A model generated the notes under the pieces. The model was not told the origin of the DNA. It saw only the letters and a list, made by a program, of their open reading frames with translations, and did no database searches. Positions 54,231-64,000 of a stretch of DNA of 64,000 bases are shown here, piece after piece (the first letter of the stretch is position 1; the number at the start of each line of letters is the position of its first letter). This stretch comes from Isoetes taiwanensis. Lineage: Eukaryota; Streptophyta; Lycopodiopsida; Isoetales; Isoetaceae. A program made the position numbers and the translations under genes. The stretch lies in contig JAJEKV010000024.1 in NCBI GenBank assembly GCA_021234155.1, positions 13,430,913-13,494,912 on the forward strand, given 5' to 3'.

Positions 54231-55600
54231 TTGAATTAGGGATCGTGGCCAAAGTCATTCTATCTGCTTCCCAAACTCATTTGGTGAGTGTGGAAATGGC
54301 ATTACAATGGGTGCGGGTTATGAAGGGATGGCGTGACAAAGCATCCGCAACCACATTGTGCTTTCACGGCTTGTATACAATCTCGAAGTCATATTCCTCG
54401 AGGAATTCCATCCATCTTGCGACGGAGATTCAGATTTGGCTGGGTGGATAGATAGCGGAGACTCGATGATCCGTATCCGGCTGAAATCTTCTACCAAGAA
54501 GGTAGTGTCTCCAAATACGGAGAGCATTACAAGCTGCTAGCAACTCTCGATCATGGGTAGGATATCATTTGCTCTGCATCGTTCATCTTCTTTGAATCGT
54601 AAGCAACAACTCTCCCCTCACGCATTAAGACACCACGGTAGCTATCTTACTCGCATCGGTGGCTACCGATTTATCCTTTTAGGATCAGGCAAGGTAAGGA
54701 CTGGTGCTGATGTTAAAGCATCCTTGAGTTTTACGAAAGCCGACTTGGACTTTTGTTTTCCAATGTTCCATCAATCCTTTACTTTCTCATGCCTTGTGAG
54801 ATTAGTAAGAGGTGCGGCAATTGTTGCAAAATCCTTAACAAATTTCCGATAATATCCTGCGAGTCCCAAGAAACTCGGGACCCTACGAAACATTAGCTGG
54901 AATGGGCCAATCCTTTCTTGCTTCTATCTTATTTGGGTCTGTAGCAATTCCTTCTTTGAGATAATATGCCCCAAATAGTCTACCCTCGAGTGGCGAACTT
55001 GCATTTAGAGAACTTGGCAAAGAGTGATGGCCTTAGCTTTTGCAAAGCTAATCGAAGATGTTGTTCATGTTGCTTTGCAAGGTTTTACTATAGATGAGAA
55101 TGTCATCAAAGAAAATGACAACAAAGTCATCCAAGTATTGGCGGAAGATGTCATTCATCAACCGCATAAGCGTTGCGGGGCGTTGGTCAATCCAAAAGGC
55201 ATGACGGTGAATTCGTAATGCCCATATCCGTAATAAGAAAAGCGGACTTATGGATGTCCTCTTCCTTAATCCTTATCGATGGTACGGGCGCGCAAATCAA
55301 TCTTTGAGAAATATTTTGCTCCTTGTAAGCTGGTCCATAAGATCATCGCCCTAGGCAAAAGCATAGCGATTCTTGATGGTATGCTTATTGAGTTGCCTAT
55401 AATCAATACACATCCTTAAGGAGCCATCTTTCTTCTTGACAAAAGAATAGGAGCACCAAATGGTGAAACTCTTGGGCGAATAAACCCCACATTCGATAAT
55501 TCTTGTCTTTTTGTTTCTTAAGCTCGCTAACTCAGGAGGACTCATTGATGATGCGGGGCTTTCTTTGGTAGGCTTAGTACCCGGTTCAAGAGTTATCTCA
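54231..55600 (-). pseudogene. pol: Reverse transcriptase and RNase H of element B
   Basis: Frame 55351-55998 contains [19 protein letters not shown] and [11 protein letters not shown], the start of the RT palm. The rest, down to about 54,230, is fragmented: palm motifs are visible only in shifted frames around 55,050-55,340, and RNase H/tether remnants (RRRMEFLEEYDFEIVYKP across frames) lie near 54,370-54,440. More eroded than the RT of element A. Confidence 0.75.
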
Positions 55601-55699
55601 CATTCCACCCCTCTAAAAGGAGGAAGCTTGTGGATCTCATCTGGAAAAAGATCGCTAAATTCTCGAAGAAGGGTAGCAATCTCCGATGGTAAAGCGTCG

Positions 55700-56260
55700 A
55701 TTACTTGCTGATGTTTGGAGTCCGACTCAATGGAAGCAAGTTTAATGAGGCAAAGAAGTTCATTCCTGCGCATAGCTTTTCCTAGCTGCTTTCTTGACAT
55801 TGGCGCATGGCCGGAGTGTAATGAATCACCTTTTATCGTTACACGTGCTCCATTAGCGGCGTTGAAGGTGACCTCCCGCTTCTCGCAGTCTATGTGGGCC
55901 TTGGCAGACGCTAAAAACTCCATTCCCACAATAAGATCATATTTGCCAATGTCCATTAACTCGGCACCCAAGGCAACTGGTGCACCTGGCAACTGCATTT
56001 TAAGGTTAATACGGCGTCCATGAGTGTGTCTGATCTTACCGCTAGCTAATGTGTGGCGGCTTAGGTCGGGATTTCAGCGTTTCCGGTGCGAGTGCACAGG
56101 CCATTCTAGGAGAAGCAAAATTATGTGTACTACCCGTGTCCATCAAAATTATGAAGGGCTTCTTGTCTACTTGGCCTATTGTAGAAATGTGAAGAAGGTG
56201 ACTTTCAGCGTTACTGTTTCTATAGCGGCAAGAATATGAGACAGCACCATGAATGTACTC
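55700..56260 (-). pseudogene. pol: Aspartic protease of element B
   Basis: FIILMDTGSTHNFASP near 56,140 is a textbook retropepsin active site (Asp-Thr-Gly), followed by [17 protein letters not shown] near 55,940. The two halves lie in different frames (56042-56380 and 55351-55998). It would cleave the Gag-Pol precursor. Confidence 0.85.
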
Positions 56261-57519
56261 GGGAGCCTCGTCTTCGCAGCAAGATTGGACTCCAAATCTT
56301 CCCAATCCGGTCGGCCATGGCGGTTGAGCGTCTGCGTGGCGATGCGGGCAATTCTGCATGAAGTGTCGGGCCTCATGCACTGTAGTAGCATGCCTTATCC
56401 CGGCCGAGCTGTTCTCACAGCCTCTTTAGGAATGGGTGTAAGAGGCCCCGAATTTCCTTACCGGCATTGTTTGCCTTATCCCGTGCTAAAAGCAACTTTC
56501 TTCTCTGGCGTCCATAAGAATTGTCTTTGAGAGGGGCCGGACTTGGCGAGCGGGGTTTTGTAAGGGTGTGGACGGCCGTGGGCTGCGAGTAAGGAGCGGT
56601 CGCGGATCTTGGCTCCTTGGCGTGTCTTCCTCAAGGCTTAATGCCTTAGCTTCCGCCCTGCTCTCTTGACTTTGGGTCGATAGCCTTGACCATTCGTTTA
56701 ATAGATGGGGCCAACCCTTCAATGTAGCCCCTCTTGCTTTTTCTCATTCATTCACGGCATATACAACCTCAAGCGCATGAATTTCGGTGTAGGCTGCGGA
56801 CATGCCCTACGTTCCAACCTGTAGAAGGTCTGAATCTGTTGGCATTTGTGCGCATACGAGGCACGTAATGCGATTTAAAAGCCTTAGCAAACTTCCTGAA
56901 CTTGCATCTGCTCCTATCCAGGTGTTTAGCTCTGGCGTAACCCTTCCACCAAATACGGGCAGCTCGGTAAGGTTCGTGGTGGCGACCTTCCCTGTATCTT
57001 TCTCCGTCATTCCATAGGACTTCGAATTCCTTCATTTCGTCCAACCAAGATTCGCATTCAAGCCTCCTCTGGATTTCCCATCAAACCGAGCCAACTTCCG
57101 GTTCTTCCATATACTAGTGATAGGCTGTATCAACGGATTTTTCGGTATTCCTTATCCTTACGCCTTGAATGGTCAGCATCGATAGCGAGGAACCCGAAGA
57201 ACCGAAGTGGTTGAATGTGAGGAAGCGGCGCTATCCTTAGAGGAACCGTTGGCGCTTAGCATGAGTCCTCCTCTGCATGCAGTGCTGGGGCTAGCTCACG
57301 GGAGGAGATGGCTGTTGTCGCAGTGGACTCAATGGTCGCGGAGGTAATTCCGGTCCGTCCTCCCGAGTATGTGGCGGTGGATTGGTATGCAACACATAAG
57401 CACTGTAACTTCGCCCGAGTTGCCTTTTCATTAACATCAATTCTGTTGGGGGTGAGCCCTTGGCGTTGGAGGGTGTTGCCAAAGCGGCGTTCATTACACC
57501 GTCTATAGGAGTCATTCAT
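56261..57519 (-). pseudogene. gag: gag of element B
   Basis: From a candidate ATG at 57519 (MNDSYRRCNERRFG) to the zinc knuckle near 56,390, where CYY, a one-base shift, then MRP and HFMQNCP recreate a CCHC pattern. The middle has EFEVLWNDGERYREGRH and KFRKFAKAFKSHYVPRM (56769-57044), matching element A. Several frameshifts. Confidence 0.65.
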
Positions 57520-57747
57520 GAATATATAAGCAGATTTACATTAATGTGCAATCCCTTTTTAAGTTAATTGAACAAAAGTATATACAAACAGAAGACAATA
57601 TTTGTATTTCATTCAAGTTGATTATAACAACGGGTTGATTGATACATGGATTGAGACAAAAGTAGGTATGATACAATGGGAACTTTTAAAGTTCTACTGG
57701 CACACAGCGTAACCACAACAACGAAAACACAACGGAAGAGACCAAGC
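57520..57747 (-). other. Spacer between ORF2 and gag of element B
   Basis: AT-rich, non-coding. Looks like a 3' untranslated region of ORF2 followed by a short gag leader; minus-strand gcttatatattc just before the gag ATG is TATA-like but too close to it to be a convincing promoter. Confidence 0.4.
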
Positions 57748-59812
57748 TTAGGGGTTGGCGAAGGGGTATAGGATCGCGTAGCGGGTACTCTCCCGTACAG
57801 CTCGGACGAGTTTATAGCGTGCCCAGGCTTGGACAATGATTGCTTGGTACTCCCATGTTGGGCTGATAATCAGAAGGTTAAAGAGCCTTCGCATCGCATA
57901 AAAGAGTTGCCAAAGATGGTGGTTTGGCGTCTTCAAAGGCCGTGCTGGTCATATTCCAATAGTCCAGTGCGACACGGGGTCATCTTCAGATCCTCGGCTT
58001 CGATCCCTGAGGATGTTAACTATCTCTAGCCCTTTGTCAGGGTCATAGAGTTCCCCTGGTGGCGGTGGTTCGGTTTCATAGCCTTCCTCCCACTCTGGAT
58101 ATTCACCATATCTCTGGCCATAGTCCTGGTCTGGCGGCCCGGGATCGTCCCTCCTAACCATGTCGGTGATTCTTTCCTCATACTCCCAAATGGTTTCCTC
58201 TGCAACATAGTTGGAGTGAATAGAGAACATTTTGTAATTCCACTATACCCTAAACTTTAATGCTTTGGAAGAGGATGTCATAAAAAAAAACAATTTAGTT
58301 ATACTCATCAAGAAAACTTTGTATTTAATAAGTAGATAAGGTACACATTTTTCAATATGGTTTAAACAATTGCCAATCCAAAATCTCATAAATACATGTG
58401 TATATATATAGCACCCTTAGTTCAGGAACTAGGCCCTGCCTCTTTATCCTTAGCCCTAGGAGGTGGTGGAGGCGGTCGGTGTCGCAGCAGAGCTACCCGG
58501 GGTCCTTTGTGGGCCGCCTTAGCGGATGCAACCTCGGTGGATAGGCAGCGGCCAATGGGGCTGCCGTGAGGAGCTTCATGCCCATCAAGGCGCAATATCA
58601 CGGCCCAAGGCCGTAAGGGCAAGATCGTCGTCGTGCAGTACATACGTAAGCGTCACGATGGGGAAGCTTCTTGTGGCGGCGAGTGTAGAAAGTGCGGAGG
58701 GCCCACCATGAAGCTTGACCTCGGCCCTAAGTCCGGGCTATGAAGAGAGAACACTGCCCGTGTATTTGAAGGCCGACAAAAAAAAGCGGGTGAGGTGGTT
58801 ACCCGGCACCTTTCCTTGCGGAGTTTCGGATCGCGGCCACTTCCTTATCCAAGTCCATGGGGACTTCTTCCTTCTTGAGCTCTGTTGCTCCTCCTTCTTA
58901 TTGGGGTTATGATATAAATCTTCACCCTCATCATCGAGCGGAGGAACCTCAACCATATTGATGTTTGGGGCGTGAGGTCCCATAGCCCGTGAAGGCATCA
59001 CAGTGCGGAGTTGCGAAGGCTGGTTCACGCATCACGAAGTCGCGGAGGCGTAGTAGAGTCTCCGCCGGCTCTAGAGTCTCTGGCCGGAACTGAAGGAGCT
59101 GGTGCACCTCCGGAGGCTTCGGTAGAAGTGAAGTCGATGAAATCATCCATACAATACTCGCAAGCTCGTAGAGTACATGGTCTTTGCGCTTGCGTCGAAA
59201 TCACGACCACTCGTGATGCGTCCGGATAATATCATCAAGAGAAGGTATTCCCCCCCTGGTGATAAATAAGCTGGAAGGCCGTCTAACCACGACAAGCCTA
59301 TAGATGGGTCGCGGTAGCGGTGGTAACTCCTCTCGCTAGCTCTTTCCAGCGGGCAAAGTTGCCCATTCCGATATGCTCGTCATCCCCTCCTCGGAGGATT
59401 ACGGCAACTTGCCCTTCTCTGCCCGGCAAGGTTTCATCCTCAACGTATTGGTCCATGAGGATGGCTAGGCGAAAGTAGCTTCCGGATCTGCTGTCACGAT
59501 CTTTGGACCAGCGGTAGGTGTTTACCCCATCGGAGTTTCCCCTTCAGGGACATCATAAGCATGTGTGTCCCCCGCCTAGCATCTGCCGAACTATCTCCGC
59601 TCCAAATACAAGTGGGAGGATCCCTAGAGGAATACACAGGAGGAAGCATTTCCTCCATGTAAAAAGTCAAAGGAATCCGGCATAGTGGGATCGTACATGT
59701 TGGCAAGGAGATCTATCGTTGGCATAGCAAAGGCTGCGGCAGGTCGAAGAGGACTGTGGATCCCATTTCTCTCCATCAAGGTACCCGAGGCGGCAAAGGT
59801 GGCGGTGACCAT
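57748..59812 (-). pseudogene. ORF2 of element B: conserved accessory protein, possible intron
   Basis: I do not recognise the protein. It starts at 59812 in a strong context (GCCGCCATGG; MVTATFAASGTL) and ends at 57748 (YAILYPFANP). Readable blocks: MDDFIDFTSTEAS near 59,150; LTRFFLSAFKYTGSV near 58,770; PSALSTLAATRS near 58,700; VNILRDRSRGSEDDPVSHW near 57,990; and AVRESTRYAIL near 57,780. The PSALSTLAA and EDDPV blocks align with PTALSGFAA and VEDPV in element A ORF2, in the same order. An AT-rich gap (about 58,236-58,425) with taactaa and a T run before ccaaag could be an intron absent from A. Parts weakly resemble histone H2A and H2B, which I do not consider established. Confidence 0.5.
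58236..58425 (-). other. AT-rich interruption in ORF2 of element B, possible intron
   Basis: Minus strand: aag/ggtgctat at the 5' side, and taactaaattgttttttttt followed by tcttccaaag at the 3' side, resembling a branch site, pyrimidine tract and acceptor. Element A ORF2 has no counterpart. A decayed insertion is equally possible. Confidence 0.35.
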
Positions 59813-59829
59813 GGCGGCTAGAAGGGAGG

Positions 59830-60015
59830 AGAGAGGAAAAGAAGCGTTTAAAATAACCCTCTGGTCCCCTTTTAAACCCTCTTAATAAAGCTGGCGTCAG
59901 CATTTTATTTTAAATTTAACATGGAAAAAAACATTAAACTTTTAATTCAAAATAAAAGCTTCTTTATTAATTATCACAAAAAAAATATGTACAATTGCGG
60001 ATCCCCGCAAGTAGG
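59830..60015 (-). promoter_or_regulatory. ORF1-ORF2 spacer of element B with TATA-like sequences
   Basis: Minus strand GGGTTTAAAAGGGG (59867-59879) lies about 60 bases before the ORF2 ATG, followed by a pyrimidine-rich leader cttcttttcctctctcctcc. It occupies the same place as the TATA-bearing spacer of element A but lacks its palindromes. Confidence 0.45.
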
Positions 60016-60282
60016 CTAAGGTTGCTCCCAGGTATCCTCACGCGAGGGCCAAATCCTTAGGCATTATGGTGACCCTCTTTGCGTGGATGGCGCAAAGGTT
60101 GGCATCACCAAAAGTGCTACCAAGTAGGCTTCAGTGACCTCTTGGGGCCAAAATTACAAAGATGCGGAAGCGGAGATCGGTCTTAAATTAACGTGCGATC
60201 TCCGTACCCGACCCTCTGGAAAGGCGACTTTTCGTCCCGGAAGGTCCGTGGACTTCTGAAAATTGCGGATCTCCCTTAATGC
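60016..60282 (-). other. Histone H3-fold segment within ORF1 of element B
   Basis: 267 bases, exactly the length encoding H3 Ala47 to Ala135 minus one residue, plus stop. Collinear matches: ALREIRNFQKST (two differences from H3), VREIA, FKTDLRF, then [16 protein letters not shown] followed by LALA. Too long, ordered and specific to be chance. Confidence 0.93.
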
Positions 60283-61227
60283 CGCGATCACCGGGTCGGG
60301 ACCCGATGAGGCTTCGGCCGGTAGGCCCCGGCGATGTTGGCACCGTCTTAGCCCCAAAGAACCGCGGGGAGTTATCCACTCTGGCGCCTCCGGTCGGGCT
60401 GGTCTTCTTCCCAAAAGCCCAAGCGGGTCTTTAACTTATCCTTGTATTGACTGCCGGCCTTATGGGCAACTCCTTCCTCCGGGCTTAGCGGTGGGATCGT
60501 CGGTTTGGGTTGAGCCACTCCCGGATGCACCTCCTCCTGTTGGTCCCGCTGATCTTGTCGGTCCGGCTCCTCTTGCTCCAACTTCTCGCGCTCTTCGAGC
60601 TCTCCTTAGGTCTTCTTGGATCTGAGCAAAAAGTTGGGCTGCGGCTTACGGCGATTAAGTTGGATGGTACCTTTTTGGCGAAGACCCATATCTATCGAAT
60701 AGTTGTCGGATAGTCTATGCTGATGTCGGGATTTCTCCCCATACAAAGCTGTTGGAACCCTCATGCCATTGGTATGGGGAACCTCAATGGCTCTCGCCAT
60801 CGATGGCCCGGCAAAGCCGTCTCAGAGGTACCGTACTCCCTACCCCGGACTCTTTGTGTCGGACCGCTCAATTCCGGTGGGTCGTCTTCCTGGCAAAACC
60901 CCTAATCCGGTCGGCCTCGATCCACGACATCTTCCTCCCTCCGTATGGCCTTCTGTTCGGGAGGATAAAATTTGATGAGCATCATCACCATATCGAGGTT
61001 GCTCAACAAGGGTATATGGGAGTGGCGTAGGTTATTGGGATGAGGAATGGCTCTGAGAAGTGATAGACAGGATATGGAATCCTATCGTTGTTCTCAAACC
61101 TATTGACCAGCTCATCCAACAAGATGTCGATGAGGGCTGGGTCAGTAGCCATGTGCTTAGCAATCATGGCGTAGATCTCCACAATGCTCATGGTGGTTGG
61201 ATCTGGAGCGCTCTTGGTGATGGCCAT
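60016..61227 (-). pseudogene. ORF1 of element B: long-tailed histone H3-like protein
   Basis: About 403 codons from an ATG at 61227 (MAITKSAPDPTTMS; another in-frame ATG at 61293) to a stop at 60016-60018. The N-terminal part has IYAMIAKHMATDPALIDILL and LVNRFENNDRIPYPVYHF. The middle is rich in Glu, Gln, Arg and Lys (QEEPDRQDQRDQQEE). The last 89 codons (60016-60282) are a histone H3 fold: ALREIRNFQKSTDL, VREIA, FKTDLRF, EAYLVALF in a shifted frame, and [16 protein letters not shown], which is identical to H3 residues 108-123. Three or more frameshifts and an in-frame stop break it. Length and layout match ORF1 of element A, but this fold is nearer canonical H3 than CENH3. Histone H3 forms the nucleosome core; the element's use of it is unknown. 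Confidence 0.85.
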
Positions 61228-61946
61228 AGGGAATAGTGCGGCGCTGGCGGCGAAGAGGATGGCAAAGGGGGCGCTAAGATGCACAAGGCACAAGGGCGCA
61301 GGAGCAAGGTCGATGCAGTGGCGATGGGGGCGGCTCGAGGCGGTTGGAGGCGAAGAAGCAAAAGCAAATGACAGAAAATGGTTTGCTAAACGGCCAATTA
61401 ACTTTTAAAATTTCAAAATTTTTTTCTTATTAACTTCAAAATTTTATTATTAAAAAAATTATGGCGTGAATCTGGCGCCACATACGGTCGAGCGCCCGAT
61501 GGCATTATACGGGTTTCGCCTCGTGGGTGTCGTCGAAATGCAATGGCGCCCGAGTTGACTGGCGGTCCGCTGACTTCGAATCGGCCAGTCGGGCGAAACG
61601 CTTGACATTCGGGCGCTTCTAACTTGATCGCAAAGAGAAAAAGCAAGCGGCGCCGAATTCGTTTTGGGCCTGCCCTTGACTATTTTTCGCACGGAGTTAT
61701 TTGTTTTAGGGTAATTCGAAAGTCGCCCAATCCAATGGAGCCATCATCTTTGTCATTTGAGTTACCCCGGCACCTGCTAGGCCTCAATCTTGGCCCCTCC
61801 ACTTCAAAGCTACAATTTCTTAACTTAACCTAACACCAAACCAAACAACAAAGAGAACTAACGACACATTGACTTAGCCTCCTCCTAACTACCGGTGCTT
61901 TCACGAGTTAGTGTTTGGCGGTGCTATGATTTGAACAACCGAAATC
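61228..61946 (-). other. 5' leader of element B
   Basis: Between primer site and ORF1. Minus-strand attttaaaag near 61,405 could act as a TATA box about 175 bases before the ORF1 ATG. The GC-rich stretch 61,450-61,700 gives open frames on both strands with no recognised motif. Confidence 0.4.
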
Positions 61947-61960
61947 ACGGCTCGATACCT
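61947..61960 (-). other. Primer-binding site of element B
   Basis: After the 5' LTR end the minus strand reads AGGTATCGAGCC, one deletion and one substitution from the initiator tRNA-Met site TGGTATCAGAGCC. Confidence 0.7.
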
Positions 61961-63573
61961 TGTGGCGCTCAGGAATATATCGACCCTCGGGACGTATACA
62001 TGCGAGGGACTTTCCCCTCCCATGGCGATCATCTCACCATGAGCGCGGGGCCCTCCATGCAGTTCGGGCCATCGATGAAATGAGGCCGAAGAAGGACACG
62101 AAAGGGGTCATTCGCCCACGCCTTCAATGGGACTCCTACGCCGCGGAAGCATGAATACAAGGGTTAGCACCGCGACGCGAATATACATAAATAACCACCA
62201 CGAAGGGTGGCGCATCCATCAAAATACCAACGGCATAGAATATGCATCTAATCCTAAGAAAACACCCAAACCCGGGTTCTACCCGGCTCGGACTTCCATG
62301 AGGGATCGTTCGGGTGGGCCTCAAGAGATCCGGCAGACCGAGTCTTGGCATGGCGTTGGCTGGCGTAGAACATTGGCTAGGGTTGTCCACTCCATCCGCC
62401 CCTCCCACATTGCACACTTTGCGGATGGGTCAATTCATGCTATGGCTTTGCTATAGCCTTCCAGGAGACGCAAACTCGGGGCATCACCCTCCGAGCCTAC
62501 TCGGGTTCATGGCCTTTGGTCCGATGAGGGCAGGGAAGCGTCCCCTTCGAGAATCACGGTGGTTCCATGGGTGAGCTAGAGAAACGCGTGCCGCATCAGC
62601 GACCCCCGCATCCGCACCCAACTTACTCACCCTAAATCTACTCAAAGTGCAAAGGTGCTCCATACACGGATCACACCTTCCCACCTGGGGAGTGTCGGAC
62701 CCATACCCGGCCCTCACGTGACCGGCTATCGAGGCCTAGCCCTTTGTAGGAGTCTCGGGAGCCTTGTATGCTCATGCAAGACCCCACCCCTCATGTCACC
62801 TTGTGTTCCTTTGCGGTGCTAAGCCCGGACCATAGCATCTAGGACCCGGTGGGTTCTTGTGCCTGAGCCGCAACTAATGGGACTTTACAGGGCGCTATCT
62901 AGGAGCATACTACAATACACGGTTTAGAGGCCTCTACCCCCGTAATCCCCGTTTGAGTCAAATTAAACAAAGAGCTAACAATCCATCCTTTCGGAGTAAG
63001 AACCGTAATTGAATATAAAGAGAACTTGTTTGTACAATCAAGGGTTAGTTTCTATGATTGATTTACAAAGAGAACAGAGAGAGACGGACACAACCAAGTG
63101 TTAACTAGAATTCACATAGCCACCTACCTGAATTCTGGCTGGACTCGTTCCCATGGGGCGCCTCCATCTTCTGGGAGTTGAGAATTCAGCTGGTACTTCA
63201 CAGGGACGATTGTTAGGGTGATCTTCTGCAAGTGTCTGATGGGCCCGGGGCCTCCCGGCCTTCTGGGTCGATCTTCGGGAGTCAATCCCAGGGATAGGGG
63301 TCAAGTTGGCATCCAAACTTGGCAATCCCCATGCTGCCCAATCGATTGGGGCAGGTGGCGCCTTCCCAATTGGTAATTATCCTAATTTCCTAGGTTATAG
63401 GTTATTATTATTAATGTGTTAAATTAGCATAGCTAATTTAATCCTTTGTAAGGTAACCCCCTAGGTTGCAATTAAGTTCCCATACCCCCATGATAGCGTA
63501 CCTTTAGGGAGTGACGTGCTTGTATTTGTACGTGTCCCGTATAGTAGACCGTATAAATACGTGGAACGTCACA
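61961..63573 (-). repeat. 5' LTR of element B
   Basis: 1,613 bp, + strand tgtggcgctcagg to ggaacgtcaca; same length and block order as 50516-52128 with scattered substitutions and compensating small indels. Confidence 0.92.
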
Positions 63574-63578
63574 CTAAT
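63574..63578. repeat. Target-site duplication, right, of element B
   Basis: CTAAT directly after the LTR end CGTCACA; matches 50511-50515. The pre-insertion site would have read gcagcctaatgtgccatg. Confidence 0.85.
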
Positions 63579-64000
63579 GTGCCATGCCAAGATCTTCGCA
63601 CTTTGGCTCTTGGACGTTGGCAAGCATTGCTTAAATATGTGAGGAGCACAAATGATGGGAATGATTATTATATCTTGCATCTATAATGGATGCAACAACC
63701 GGAAGCTCATGTTTGGTTGTCCTTCTCATGCACAATCTGAAAGAGTAGTTCTTGCCCTAATCCACCTAAATGGGCAATTTGTGCTGGCTATGGCAAATAC
63801 CATATGGGCCATGTGGATTTCTAAAAAATTAGATTTGTATCATTTAAAATCAATCGTTAAAAAAAAAAGGGAACTCCTTTTCGAATACATGACTTGAACA
63901 TTGTGATCTGCACGATTGCCTTTGCCTTTTGTGCTTTCTAAAGAGTAACAAGGAGGTTATTGTAAAACCTATAAGTATGATTGATATCACATTCAATTAA
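63579..64000. other. Right flank, unassigned
   Basis: No recognised gene; the 81-codon + frame 63652-63897 has no motif. This is sequence that lay next to 50,510 before element B inserted. Confidence 0.5.

Larger units (their letters stand above)
50516..63573 (-). mobile_element. Element B: complete Ty3/Gypsy chromovirus with histone H3-like accessory gene
   Basis: 13,058 bp. Minus-strand order: 5' LTR (63573-61961), primer site, ORF1 with an H3 fold, ORF2, gag, protease, RT, RNase H, integrase, chromodomain, purine tract, 3' LTR (52128-50516). Both LTRs are 1,613 bp, begin TGTGACG (or its decayed TGTGGCG) and end CGTCACA. The 5-bp duplication CTAAT flanks the whole. Internal frames are all broken by indels, yet the LTRs remain similar, with scattered small indels. 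It shares LTR, pol and accessory genes with element A. Confidence 0.93.

Noticed and set aside
57748-58000. Calling the end of element B ORF2 a definite histone H2B, and the 58,6xx region a definite H2A
   Set aside because: Only scattered residues match across frameshifts, and the homologous parts of element A do not preserve them; kept only as a weak hint.
1-64000. tRNA, rRNA or organelle insertions
   Set aside because: No cloverleaf with a full set of conserved positions, no rRNA core sequence and no plastid or mitochondrial gene block was seen by eye; a tRNAscan or Infernal run would be decisive.

Overview
The window is nuclear DNA from a land plant with a large, transposon-rich genome. 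It contains intronless dirigent genes, chromodomain-bearing Ty3/Gypsy elements, LINEs, a tRNA-like SINE and a Helitron end. A fern or other seed-free plant would fit, but nothing here proves the lineage. Almost everything is mobile-element sequence or its decay products. The only apparently intact host genes are two tandem dirigent-like genes at 31.3 and 33.5 kb.

Layout. 1-5.2 kb: a 19-bp satellite that switches strand, an ~800-bp tandem repeat ending in an inverted copy, and two further tandem arrays. 5.2-10 kb: an LTR fragment abutting a gag-only LTR element. 10.7-12.5 kb: a mitochondrial processing peptidase beta pseudogene and a LINE fragment. 13.4-21.9 kb (minus): element A, the 5' part of a Ty3/Gypsy element. 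22.6-30.2 kb: a small TRIM-like element and a partial duplicate of it, a triple perfect-hairpin block, and three tandem SINEs. 31.2-35.4 kb: the dirigent cluster, minisatellites and a Helitron terminus. 38.5-44.7 kb (minus): two related LINE copies. 45.6-47.5 kb (plus): element D, RNase H to chromodomain of a chromovirus. 50.5-63.6 kb (minus): element B, a complete 13,058-bp LTR retrotransposon with two 1,613-bp LTRs, PBS, PPT and the target duplication CTAAT.

The main discovery candidate is in A and B. Both carry about 4 kb of extra same-sense coding DNA between the PBS and gag, arranged ORF1 then ORF2. ORF1 ends in a histone H3 fold of the expected length. In B it includes the 16-residue block [16 protein letters not shown], identical to canonical H3. 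In A it is closer to centromeric H3 (ALKEIRHFRKS, ARHAKRVTLMRRD), and its start is H3-tail-like (MARTGGIARKPSRRG). ORF2 is an unrecognised protein shared by both elements. In A each accessory gene has its own TATAAATA box, and upstream of each lie two copies of a ~67-bp palindrome. A retroelement whose integrase ends in a chromodomain and which also carries an H3-like gene suggests interaction with host chromatin; that functional link is inference. Both copies are broken by frameshifts and stops, so these are relics of a family rather than working genes.

Coordinates of decayed reading frames are approximate where frameshifts occur. All homology calls are by eye from translated motifs; no search was run.
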